Shown piece by piece: positions 1 to 7,900 of a DNA stretch of 64,000 nt; position 1 is the stretch's first letter; each line of letters opens with the position of its first letter. Position numbers and translations under genes: made by a program. The notes under the pieces are model-generated. The model saw only the letters and a program-made list of their open reading frames with translations, was not told the origin of the DNA and did not search any database. The DNA comes from DASXBA01 sp036406475 (GTDB lineage Bacteria > Actinomycetota > Thermoleophilia > Solirubrobacterales > Thermoleophilaceae). The stretch lies in NCBI GenBank assembly GCA_036406475.1, contig DASXBA010000050.1, forward strand, positions 45,174-109,173, written 5' to 3'.

Positions 1-526
1 TGTGGTTGTAGCGGTGCACCCCGTTGTCGGCGAGCTCGAAGGCCTGCTCGCGCGTGAGGATTCCCAGCGAGCAGGCCACATCGAGGTCGGTCTCCTTGTG
101 GACCCGCTCGGTGCACTCGAGCACATGGTCCATGAGCCGGCGGTCCGGGCCGCGCACCGCGTAGACGATGCAGAACTCGGTGGCGCCGGTGGCCGCCGTC
201 TCCTCGGCGGCGCGCATGAGCTGGTCGTAGGGGATGTAGCCCGTGGGCGCGACCGGGCTGTCGCCGAACGCCGACGACTGCGAGCAGAAGTGGCAGTCCT
301 CGGGGCAGCCGCCCGTCTTGCCCGAGACGATCCCCTCGACCTCCACACCGTCGCCGCAGTACTTGAGCCGCACCTGGTGGGCGAGGTCCGCGACCCGTCC
401 CAAGTAGAGGTCCGGGAGCTGTTGCAGGTCCTTCGCCTCGTCCATCGTCAGCCGGCCGCCCTCCTCGAGCAGAGTTCGCTCGGCATCGACCAGCAGCTTC
501 TCGGGATCCCAGGTGGTTGCGCTCAT
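1..526 (-). CDS. bioB: Biotin synthase BioB (partial, N-terminal 175 residues)
   Basis: Radical-SAM enzyme that inserts sulfur into dethiobiotin, the last step of biotin synthesis. The minus-strand reading frame opens at the ATG at 526 and runs off the left edge of the window without a stop. The CxxxCxxC cluster that binds the [4Fe-4S]/SAM centre is at residues 74-81 (CPEDCHFC), followed by SQSSAF and a YIPYDQ stretch typical of BioB. About half of the roughly 330-residue protein is present. It is divergent from the secreted-protein gene at 670, with a 7-mer repeat array between them. No other biotin gene is visible. The family assignment is firm. Confidence 0.96.
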   Translation of the reverse strand, partial: MSATTWDPEKLLVDAERTLLEEGGRLTMDEAKDLQQLPDLYLGRVADLAHQVRLKYCGDGVEVEGIVSGKTGGCPEDCHFCSQSSAFGDSPVAPTGYIPYDQLMRAAEETAATGATEFCIVYAVRGPDRRLMDHVLECTERVHKETDLDVACSLGILTREQAFELADNGVHRYNH

Positions 527-564
527 CTTCGCGATGCTAGGAACGGGTGCGGTCGGAACCTCTG

Positions 565-637
565 AGTCGCTAGGCGCTAGTCGCTAGGCGCTAGGAACGG
601 CAGAGGGATGGGCCTTAGCGACTAGCGACTAGCGACT
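565..637. repeat. 7-mer array forming an inverted repeat
   Basis: Four head-to-tail heptamers (agtcgct, aggcgct, agtcgct, aggcgct; 565-592) face three copies of the inverse heptamer agcgact (617-637) across a 24-nt spacer. The arms can form an imperfect stem of about 20 bp. The array lies between divergent bioB and the secreted-protein gene, in the 5' region of both. It could be a regulatory hairpin, a repeat-slippage product or an operator array; the sequence alone does not decide. Confidence 0.75.
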
Positions 638-669
638 TGTCGTTCCCGCCGGTTACGCTCGCACTGCTC

Positions 670-1191
670 GTGCCCCGCCCCGCCCTGGCCTCCCTGCCGG
701 CAGCGCTACTCGCCGCGCTCGTCCTCTCGCCGAGTGCCGACGCCGCTACGCGCCAGTGGGCGACGGTGAACCTCTGCAAGCCCGTCTCGGCGCCGCACTC
801 GGTGGGGGTCAGGGCCAGCATGTCCGGCACCGGGCACCTGACTCGGATGTTCATGCGTTTCCGAGCCCAGTACATCCTTCCGGGCCGGCACCGCTGGCAT
901 CCCGTCAAGGGCTCCGGCGGGGTGTCGCCATGGGTCGATCAGGGCCGGGCCCGTACGCGAACCGTCCAGACCGGCTGGAATTTCGACCTCGACCCGGCCT
1001 CCGCCCAGGCCTCCTTCCTGGTCCGCGGCCTGGTCGACTTCCAATGGCGCTCCAAGCGGCGCCGGGAGGGAGGACGGCCCGCTCGCTGGGTGGTCGTCAA
1101 GCGCCGCCGGGCAGCCACGCGAGGGGGGATCCGCGGGGCGGACGGCGGCGATCCGCCGGGAACTTCGCTCACGACGTGCCTCTTCCCCTAG
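670..1191 (+). CDS. Secreted hypothetical protein, first of two tandem paralogues
   Basis: Function unknown. GTG at 670 opens a 173-residue protein with an Ala/Leu-rich signal peptide ending near SADA; a TTG at 637 in frame would add 11 residues but lies in the repeat array. The mature part shares a pattern with the next gene: ATVN-C near the start, VGVRAS, MFMRF/MRVRF, AQY, SPW-D-G, a Q-GW-F-FDP block, and LVRG. The C-terminus is Arg-rich and diverges from the neighbour. It is read divergently from bioB. The two genes probably arose by tandem duplication. Expressed and exported status is inferred from the signal peptide only. Confidence 0.7.
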   Translation: MPRPALASLPAALLAALVLSPSADAATRQWATVNLCKPVSAPHSVGVRASMSGTGHLTRMFMRFRAQYILPGRHRWHPVKGSGGVSPWVDQGRARTRTVQTGWNFDLDPASAQASFLVRGLVDFQWRSKRRREGGRPARWVVVKRRRAATRGGIRGADGGDPPGTSLTTCLFP

Positions 1192-1221
1192 CGACCGCTA
1201 CCCTGGACATTGGGAGGCGCC

Positions 1222-1704
1222 GTGCCGATAAGAGGCTCAGTGCGCCGCATACTCATCGCGACAGCTCTCGTCGCCGGGCTTGCCACCGTCGCGGTCGCCC
1301 ACGCGGCCGGCGGCGGCGGATCGGGCCCCCGGTGGGCGACCGTCAACTCCTGTAGCCCCGCGCAGGTCGGGGTGCGGGCGAGCCTGCCCGGCGACGGCTC
1401 GGACAAGCAGATGCGCGTCCGCTTCACGGCCCAGTACTGGTCGGCCAAGCAGCGCGCCTGGCTGCCGGTCGCGGGAGTGCCATCCTCGCCCTGGCTGGAT
1501 GCCGGCTCGGCCCGCTACTCCTACGGTCAGGCCGGCTGGACCTTCCAGTTCGACCCCCCGCACGCCGGAACGCACAACCTGGTGCGCGGCGTGGCGGAGA
1601 TGCAGTGGCTGAGCGGCGGCTCGGTCTCCCGCAGCGCGAGCGTGGTCACGCAGGGCGGGGTAGCAAGCGACGTCGGCGGCTCGCAGGCCAGCTGCAGCCT
1701 CTAG
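1222..1704 (+). CDS. Secreted hypothetical protein, second tandem paralogue
   Basis: Paralogue of the gene just upstream. The GTG at 1222 is chosen because GGAGG lies 5 nt upstream and because it gives a clean signal peptide (basic VRR, then an Ala/Val-rich core ending AHA). The mature domain carries ATVNSC, VGVRAS, MRVRFTAQYW, a central SPWLDAG, GWTFQFDPP and LVRGVAEMQW, with a Cys three residues from the end that could pair with the N-terminal Cys. The length is 160 residues. The stop overlaps the convergent GDPD gene by 4 nt (ctag). No domain family is recognised. Confidence 0.75.
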   Translation: MPIRGSVRRILIATALVAGLATVAVAHAAGGGGSGPRWATVNSCSPAQVGVRASLPGDGSDKQMRVRFTAQYWSAKQRAWLPVAGVPSSPWLDAGSARYSYGQAGWTFQFDPPHAGTHNLVRGVAEMQWLSGGSVSRSASVVTQGGVASDVGGSQASCSL

Positions 1705-2381
1705 TCGAAGAGCCGCGGATCGTTGGTGATCACGCCGTCCACGCCGAGCGCCTCGAGCGCGGCGATCTTGCCGGCGTCGTCGACGGTCCAGACGTAGAGC
1801 TGGCCGCCCGCCCCCTGGACCGCACCGACGAGCTTCGGGCTCACCAGCAGCCGGTGTGCCATCAGCGCCTCGCAGCCGCCTGACTCGATCCGGCGCGCCG
1901 CGCGGGCCGGCAGCCGCGCGCGCCACCAGCGCAGTATCCCGTAGGCGGGCAGCGCCAGGACGCTCCGGGTGTAGTCGCGCTTGGCTCGCGGAACCGACCA
2001 GCCCCGGCGCAGCTCGGGGGCGATCTCGCCGAGCCGCTCGAGGCTCTCGACGTAGGTGGTGGAGACAAGGGCCCTGTCGCCAAGGCCGCGGGCGTCGAGG
2101 CCCTCGGCCACCTCGCGCTCGTAGCCGGGCAGCTTGAGGTCGACGTCGAGCTCGACGTCGGCGTAGGCCTCGCCGGCGAAGTGGTCGAGGCCCTCGTCGA
2201 GCGTGAGGCAGTCGCGCTCGTCGGCGTCGTCCCAGTCGTGGGCGAGCACGAGGCGGCCGTCGCGGGTGCGCAGGACGTCGAACTCGATCATGTCGACGCC
2301 GTGCTCGAGGGCGGCCTCGAAGCTCGCGATCGTGTTGCCGGGCGCGACGTGGTCGGCGCCCTTGTGGCCGACGCGCTTCAC
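1701..2381 (-). CDS. Glycerophosphodiester phosphodiesterase (GDPD/UgpQ type)
   Basis: Hydrolyses glycerophosphodiesters to glycerol-3-phosphate and an alcohol. The 226-residue protein starts at a GTG whose GTGA overlaps the nei stop, so the two are translationally coupled. Catalytic and metal residues of the family are visible: His6 in GHKGAD, Glu33 and Asp35 in MIEFDV, and His48 in LAHDWDD; the C-terminus has VWTVDD and DGVITNDP, the usual TIM-barrel ending. It has no signal peptide, so it is probably cytoplasmic. It is slightly shorter than most family members (about 240-260 residues). Confidence 0.92.
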   Translation of the reverse strand: MKRVGHKGADHVAPGNTIASFEAALEHGVDMIEFDVLRTRDGRLVLAHDWDDADERDCLTLDEGLDHFAGEAYADVELDVDLKLPGYEREVAEGLDARGLGDRALVSTTYVESLERLGEIAPELRRGWSVPRAKRDYTRSVLALPAYGILRWWRARLPARAARRIESGGCEALMAHRLLVSPKLVGAVQGAGGQLYVWTVDDAGKIAALEALGVDGVITNDPRLFD

Positions 2382-3154
2382 CGCTGGCAGCCGGGGCACC
2401 AGAAGGTCGTGCGGTTGTCGTCGCCCTGACCGCGGCGGCGAATCGCTGTGCCGCAGCGGGGGCAGGGCCGGCCGGCGCGCTCGTAGACGCTCGGCTCGTC
2501 GAGGTAGCCGGCGCCGGCGGCCGAACGCCGCATCAGCGGGCGCACTGCCCGAAGGATCGCAAGCGCGTCGTCGTCGGAAGCGTCGCGCAGTGGCCGCCAT
2601 GGGTCGACATGGGCCTGGAAGCAGCCCTCCGACTTCCAGATGTTCCCGATGCCGGCGACGTTCCGCTGGTCGAGGATGGCGTCGCCGATGCCACGCGTCT
2701 GGTCGTCCTCGCGGAGGCGTTTCAGGAAGGTTCTCTCGCTGAAGTCGTCGGCGATGATGTCCGGCCCGAGGCCGGCCAGCCGCTGGTCGAAGCGCGTCCG
2801 GCCGTCGGTCATCAGCTCCAGCACCGGGCCGTCGAACTGGACGACCTCGTGGTCCGACGTCCTGATCACGAGCCAGGCCCGCCGCGGTGAGCGCCGCCAC
2901 TGCTGGCCCCGCTCGTAGATGCCCCAGAGGCCGCCCATGCGCAGGTGCGAGTGGAGCGCGAGCCCGCCCTCGAAACGGACCAGCAGGTGCTTGCCGCGCG
3001 CGTCCACCGCGCGCACGCCGCGGCCCGCCAGCCGCTCGGGCCAGCGGTCGCGGGCATGGCGGGCCTGTGGTGTCTCGATCGCGACGATCTCCTTGCCCAC
3101 CAATGCGGTGCGCATGCGCCGCGCGGCCGAGTGGATGGTGTCGCCCTCGGGCAT
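2378..3154 (-). CDS. nei: Fpg/Nei-family DNA glycosylase (endonuclease VIII-like)
   Basis: Base-excision repair glycosylase/AP lyase for oxidised bases. ATG at 3154 gives the diagnostic N-terminus MPEGDTIH, where Pro2 is the Schiff-base nucleophile and Glu3 the general acid; Lys55 in GKHLL is the conserved hairpin lysine. The helix-two-turn-helix is at NVAGIGNIWKSE, and the C-terminal zinc finger has two CxxC pairs (CPRC...CPGC). The length of 258 residues is normal. The PEGD start and the finger favour a Nei2-like actinobacterial enzyme over Fpg/MutM. It is coupled to the GDPD downstream and separated from the TrxR-like gene by a palindromic repeat. Confidence 0.93.
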   Translation of the reverse strand: MPEGDTIHSAARRMRTALVGKEIVAIETPQARHARDRWPERLAGRGVRAVDARGKHLLVRFEGGLALHSHLRMGGLWGIYERGQQWRRSPRRAWLVIRTSDHEVVQFDGPVLELMTDGRTRFDQRLAGLGPDIIADDFSERTFLKRLREDDQTRGIGDAILDQRNVAGIGNIWKSEGCFQAHVDPWRPLRDASDDDALAILRAVRPLMRRSAAGAGYLDEPSVYERAGRPCPRCGTAIRRRGQGDDNRTTFWCPGCQR

Positions 3155-3169
3155 GCCCTCGAGGGTACG

Positions 3170-3202
3170 GTGAAAAAAAGGGCCCCGTCCCCTTTCTTTC
3201 AC
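3170..3202. repeat. 33-bp palindromic repeat, copy A (intergenic)
   Basis: An imperfect palindrome with arms gtgaaa-aaaaggg and cccttt-ctttcac around a gccccgt core. It sits directly after the TGA of the TrxR-like gene (minus strand) and before nei. Read on the minus strand it resembles a rho-independent terminator stem ending in a T-run. Related copies occur at 8375-8407 (inside lhr) and 32258-32290 (inverted orientation). It could act as a terminator as well as being a dispersed element. Confidence 0.85.
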
Positions 3203-4912
3203 TCAGTCGCGTGTGAGCCCGGCCGGCTCCTGGGGCCGCCCTCGCGGGTGCAGCTCGTCCGCCTCGAACATGTGGTGGAGGAGTTGGATCGCGACCGAGC
3301 CCTCGCCGACCGCGGACGCCACCCGCTTGACCGAGCCGTGGCGGACGTCGCCGGCCGCGAACACGCCGGGCATGCTCGTCTCGAACAGGAACGGGTCGCG
3401 CTCGAGCGGCCAGCCGTCGCGGGCGAGCTCGCTGCCGGTAAGCACGAAGCCGCGGTCGTCACGCTGGACCTCGGGCGGCAGCCAGTCGGTGTGCGGCCGT
3501 GCTCCGATCATCAGGAACAGTCCGTCTGCGCTGACCGTTTCCTGGCTGCCGCTAGCTCGATCGCTGAGGACGAGCTCCTCGAGCCAGCCGTCGCCGCCGC
3601 CGTCCACGATCTCCGTGCCCGTGCGTACGTCCACGTTGGGCGTCGTCTCGACCTGGCGGACGAGGTAGTGCGACATGCCGGCGTCGAGCGACTCGGCGCG
3701 AACCACGAGCGTCACCTGGCGGGCGTAGCGGGCGAGGTGGAGCGCGGCCTGCCCGGCTGAATTGGCCCCGCCGAGGACGTAGACGTGACGGCCCGCCGCC
3801 GCGGGGGCCTCCGAGGTCGGGCCGCCGTAGAAGACCCCGGCGCCGTTCAGCTCCTCGAGGGAGGGAACCGCGAGGCGGCGATACTCGGCGCCCGTGGCCA
3901 GGAGCACCGCGCGGGTCCGCAGCGGGCCGAAGTCCGAGAGCTCGAGGTAGAGCTCGCCCCCCTCGCGGCGGAGGGCGCCGGCCTCCTGCATGAATACGAA
4001 GTTGGCCCCGAATACCCATGCCTGGTCATACGCGTGCTGGGCGAGGCGGCGCCCGCTCACTCCTCGGGGGAAGCCGAGGTAGTTGCGGATCAGGGAGCTG
4101 TAGGTGGCCTGCCCACCTAGCCCGCCGGCGTCGACGACCAGCGTGCTGAACCCCTCCGAGGCGCCGTAGACGGCGGCCGACAGGCCGGCGGGCCCCGCCC
4201 CGACGATCACCAGGTCGAACTCCATGCGCTCCGGGCTGATCGGCGAACCCGCGGCCTCGGCCATCTCCGCGTTGGTCGGGTCGACCAGGATGCGCCCGTC
4301 GGGGAGCACGAGGATCGGAGGATGCGTCCCCTCGCCCGCCTGAGCCATCAGCTCGCGGCCCTCGCTCGAGTCCGCCAGGCAGAAGGCGTGCGGAATCGCG
4401 CAGCGCGAGAGCACGCTCCTCAGCTCGTACGCCCGCCCCGACCAGGAATCGCCGACGACGCGGATCGTGTACGGCGACCCGTGGAGCGCCTCGGACCAGT
4501 CGAGCAGGAGTCCCGAGATCGCCTGGTGGAAGAGCTCGTCCGGCGACCCCGACGGCCGCAGCACGTAGTGGTCGACGTGGCCCTCCGCGATCGCCCTGAA
4601 GATCGCCTCGCCCGTCGCGCGGTCACCCCAGACACCCCAGGGGATCATCAGCCCGCGCTTGGCGTGCGGGTGGAGGCGGCGTGCCTCAGCGAGCAGGTCC
4701 ATGCCAGTTATCCCGGAGAGCTCCTGGCCGGCTATGACCAGCGCCACCTCCTCGCCCGCGGCGGCGAGCTCCTCGAGCCGGGCGCGCGCCCCCGTCGGGT
4801 CGCCGGTGCACTCGATCTCGTAGTGGCGCCCGTAGCGGTCGCGCAGCTCGCGCTCGACGTCCCGCAGCGCATCGGCATCCTGCTCGACGGTCACGAGCAC
4901 CGGACCAGGCAT
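3203..4912 (-). CDS. Thioredoxin-reductase-like FAD oxidoreductase with N-terminal degenerate receiver and glutaredoxin-like domains
   Basis: 569 residues in three parts. Residues 1-140 look like a response-regulator receiver, but the phospho-acceptor position reads VIAGQ instead of the usual ADQ, so the Asp is lost. Residues about 145-225 form a glutaredoxin/thioredoxin-like fold with an ILVLPDG segment and no CxxC. Residues 230-550 are a TrxR-like FAD/NAD(P) module: GAGPAGL (FAD), GGLGGQA, VLLATGAEYR, a second Rossmann motif VLGGANSAGQAA, and PGVFAAGDVRHGSVKR. The usual CATC redox pair before the NADPH domain is replaced by YGGPTSEAP, so it cannot be a classical thioredoxin reductase. Starts 10 nt after the lhr stop, probably one operon. 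Confidence 0.88.
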   Translation of the reverse strand: MPGPVLVTVEQDADALRDVERELRDRYGRHYEIECTGDPTGARARLEELAAAGEEVALVIAGQELSGITGMDLLAEARRLHPHAKRGLMIPWGVWGDRATGEAIFRAIAEGHVDHYVLRPSGSPDELFHQAISGLLLDWSEALHGSPYTIRVVGDSWSGRAYELRSVLSRCAIPHAFCLADSSEGRELMAQAGEGTHPPILVLPDGRILVDPTNAEMAEAAGSPISPERMEFDLVIVGAGPAGLSAAVYGASEGFSTLVVDAGGLGGQATYSSLIRNYLGFPRGVSGRRLAQHAYDQAWVFGANFVFMQEAGALRREGGELYLELSDFGPLRTRAVLLATGAEYRRLAVPSLEELNGAGVFYGGPTSEAPAAAGRHVYVLGGANSAGQAALHLARYARQVTLVVRAESLDAGMSHYLVRQVETTPNVDVRTGTEIVDGGGDGWLEELVLSDRASGSQETVSADGLFLMIGARPHTDWLPPEVQRDDRGFVLTGSELARDGWPLERDPFLFETSMPGVFAAGDVRHGSVKRVASAVGEGSVAIQLLHHMFEADELHPRGRPQEPAGLTRD

Positions 4913-4922
4913 GTGAGTGACT

Positions 4923-7900
4923 CTAAGCGCTCAGGGTGAGCTTGCGCGGGCTCTGGCGGAAGCCCAGCTCGAGCAGGAGGGCACCTACCGGGGAGCCGAT
5001 CACCGGCTCGCCGTCGTAGCGCTCGAGGCCGAGCTTGGGGATCCGGCCGCGGCGGACCTCGCCGGCGAGCGTCTCCAGGCAGGTGCGAAGGTCGTCGTCG
5101 TCGAGCTCGGCGAGCGGCAGCAGGCCCTTGCCGCCGCGCTCGACGTAGAGGACGGGCTCGGCCTCGAGCGTGACCACGTACGCGCCGGGCACGCGGGCGG
5201 GGCGCCGGCCCTCCTCGCGCTTGGGCCAGGGGAGTGATGCGCCGTAGGGATTGGCCGGGTCGGTGGCGGCGAGCACGAGTGGGCCGGCGGGCTCGTCGCT
5301 GCGCAGTCCGCGCAAGCGCTCGACCGCGGCCGGCAGCGCGAACTGCGCACCGCCGAGGCCCTCGACGAAGTAGCCGCGGCGGGCGGTGCCGAGCGTCTCC
5401 AGGTTCGACAGCTCTCCGTAGAGCGCCGCGAAGCCGCCGGGGATGCCCTCGGCCAGCACGGTCTCGCGGGTCACGATCCCGTAGCGCTCGAGCAGCACTT
5501 CGCACAGCGCCCGGACGCGCGGACCGTGGGCGGGAGCGTCGGCGAACAGCCCCCTGGTCAGCGACCAGCGGCCCTGCACCTGCGGCGCCTCGGGGCGGCG
5601 GCGGCGGGCGAAGCGCCTGCCCGGCTGGCGCTCGCGGCGGGCGAGCGTGAGGCGCGGTGCTCGCAGCGGGGCGAAGGCGTCGTTGCTGGCCTCGCCGGCC
5701 CAGACGAGATCCCAGAGCCCCTCCTGGAGTTCGAGCGGCTCGACCTCACCGAGGTCGGCGAGCAGGTCGGTCCAGAAGGCGGCGCCGGCAGCGAGCCGCT
5801 CGCGCAACGCCTCGTGCAGGGGCTCGCCGGGAGCCTCGCCCTTGAGGGGCGGCGGGCCCAGCCAGCGGGCGTCCTCGCGGAAGTAGAGGGCAACGCGCCC
5901 CGAGCTGCGCCCGAGCGAGCCGGCACCCACCCAGACAAGCTCGCCGCCGGCGCAGAGCTGGTCCATCCAGGCCTGCGAGTAGGCGCCCACGCGGCGCGGC
6001 AGCACGTCGCGCTCCCAGGTCTCCGCCGACAGCGCGACGCCCTGGAGCGGGACGAGGATCTCGCGCAGGCGGTCGACGCCGGCGCCACCCGGCGGAGCGG
6101 CGTCCACGCCCTGCCAGGCGGGTAGGAAGCGGGCGAGCGCGCGCTGCTCGGCGGGCTCGACCTCCTTGCGCAGGCTGGCGAGCGAGGCCCTGCGCAGGCG
6201 CCGGAGCACGTCCGGGTCGCACCACTCGCGCTCCGTGCCGCCGGGGCGAAGCTCGCCGCGCACGAGGTCGCCATCCGTCTCGAGCTCACGCAGAACCGGG
6301 CCGAAGTCGAACTCGTAGCGGTCGCCGAGCTGGCGCGTGGTGAACGGTCCGTGGGTGCGCGCGAACCGCCGCACGAGCCGCGCGAGCGGCTCCTCGACCT
6401 CCTCGAGGAACGTCTCCGGCAGCCCGCCCGGCGGCACCGCGCCGAAGGCATCGCGGTAGAGGCCGGCGTCCTCGGCAGCGATCCAGCGTTCCTCGCCCCC
6501 GATGCGCATGCGCGCCGCGCGGCGCTGCTTCTCGAGCTCACCCAGGATGCGCTTGCCGGACACGGCGTCGAGGCAGCGGACCTGCGCCTCGTCCACGGTG
6601 AGGTCGCCCACCGCGCGCAGCACGTCGTGGAGACCGTCGGCGTTGGCGGCCCGCATCCGCTCGCTCACCCGCTGGAGGTCCTCCTCGACCTCTTCGAGCG
6701 CAGTCGGGTCGATCAGCTCGCGCAGCTCCTCCTGGCCGAGCAGCTCGCGCAAGAGGTCGCGGTCGAGCGAGAGGGCGGCCGCCCGCCGTTCGGCGTTGGG
6801 CGTGTCGCCCTCGTACATGTAGGTGGCTACGTAGTCGAACAGCAGCGACGAGGCGAACGGCGACGCGCGCTGCGTCTCCACCTCGACCAGCGACAGCTCG
6901 CGGGTGTGGAGGCCGCGCAGCAGCTCGGTGAGGCCCGGCAGGTCGAAGACGTCGCGCAGGCACTCGCGGTAGGTCTCGAGCACGACCGGGAACTGGCCGT
7001 AGCGCTTGGCCACCTCGAGCAGCGACTGCGCCTTGAGCCGCTGCTGCCAGAGCGGGGTGCGCTTGCCGGGATACGCGCGCGGCAGGAGCAGCGAGCGGGC
7101 CGCGTTCTCACGGAAGCGGGCTCCGAACAGGGCCGAGCCGGACAGCTCGCCCACCACGAGCTCCTCGATCTGGTCGGGCTCCACGAGCACCAGCTCAGGC
7201 GACGGGGGCTCGTCGGCGTCGGGCAGGTGGACGATGATCCCGTCGTCCGACCAGATCGCGTCCGACTCGAGGCCGAACTGGTCGCGGATCCGGGCGGACA
7301 GCGCCAGTGCCCAGGCGGCGTGCACGCGGCCGCCGTAGGGCGAGAGGACGCACAGGCGCCAGTCGCCGATCTCGTCGCGGAAGCGCTCCACCACGATCGT
7401 CCGCTCGCTCGGCACGACCCGCGTCGCCTCGCGCTGCTCGCGCAGGAACGAGACGAGGTTGCGCGCAGCGCGTTCGTCGAGGTCGTACTCCTCCACCAAC
7501 TCCGTCGGCTCGCGGTCCACGGCCTCGCGCGCGAACCGGCCGATCGCCTTGCCGAGCTCGACCGGGCGGCCCACTCCGTCGCCGCGCCAGAACGGGATCG
7601 CGCCGGGCGCGCCGGGCGCGGGGCTGACGATCACGCGGTCGCGGGTGATCTCCTCGATCCGCCAGGTCGAGGCGCCGAGCAGGAAGGCCTGGCCGGGGCG
7701 CGCCTCATAGACCATCTCCTCGTCGAGCTCGCCCACGCGGCGGCCGTCGGGCAGGTGGACGCCGTAGAGGCCGCGGTCCGGGATGGTCCCGGCGTTGGTC
7801 ACGGCGAGCTGCCGTGCGCCCTTCCGCGCCCGGATCGTGTCCTCCACCCGGTCCCAGACGATCCGCGGCCGCAACTCCGCGAACTCCTCGGAGGGGTAGC

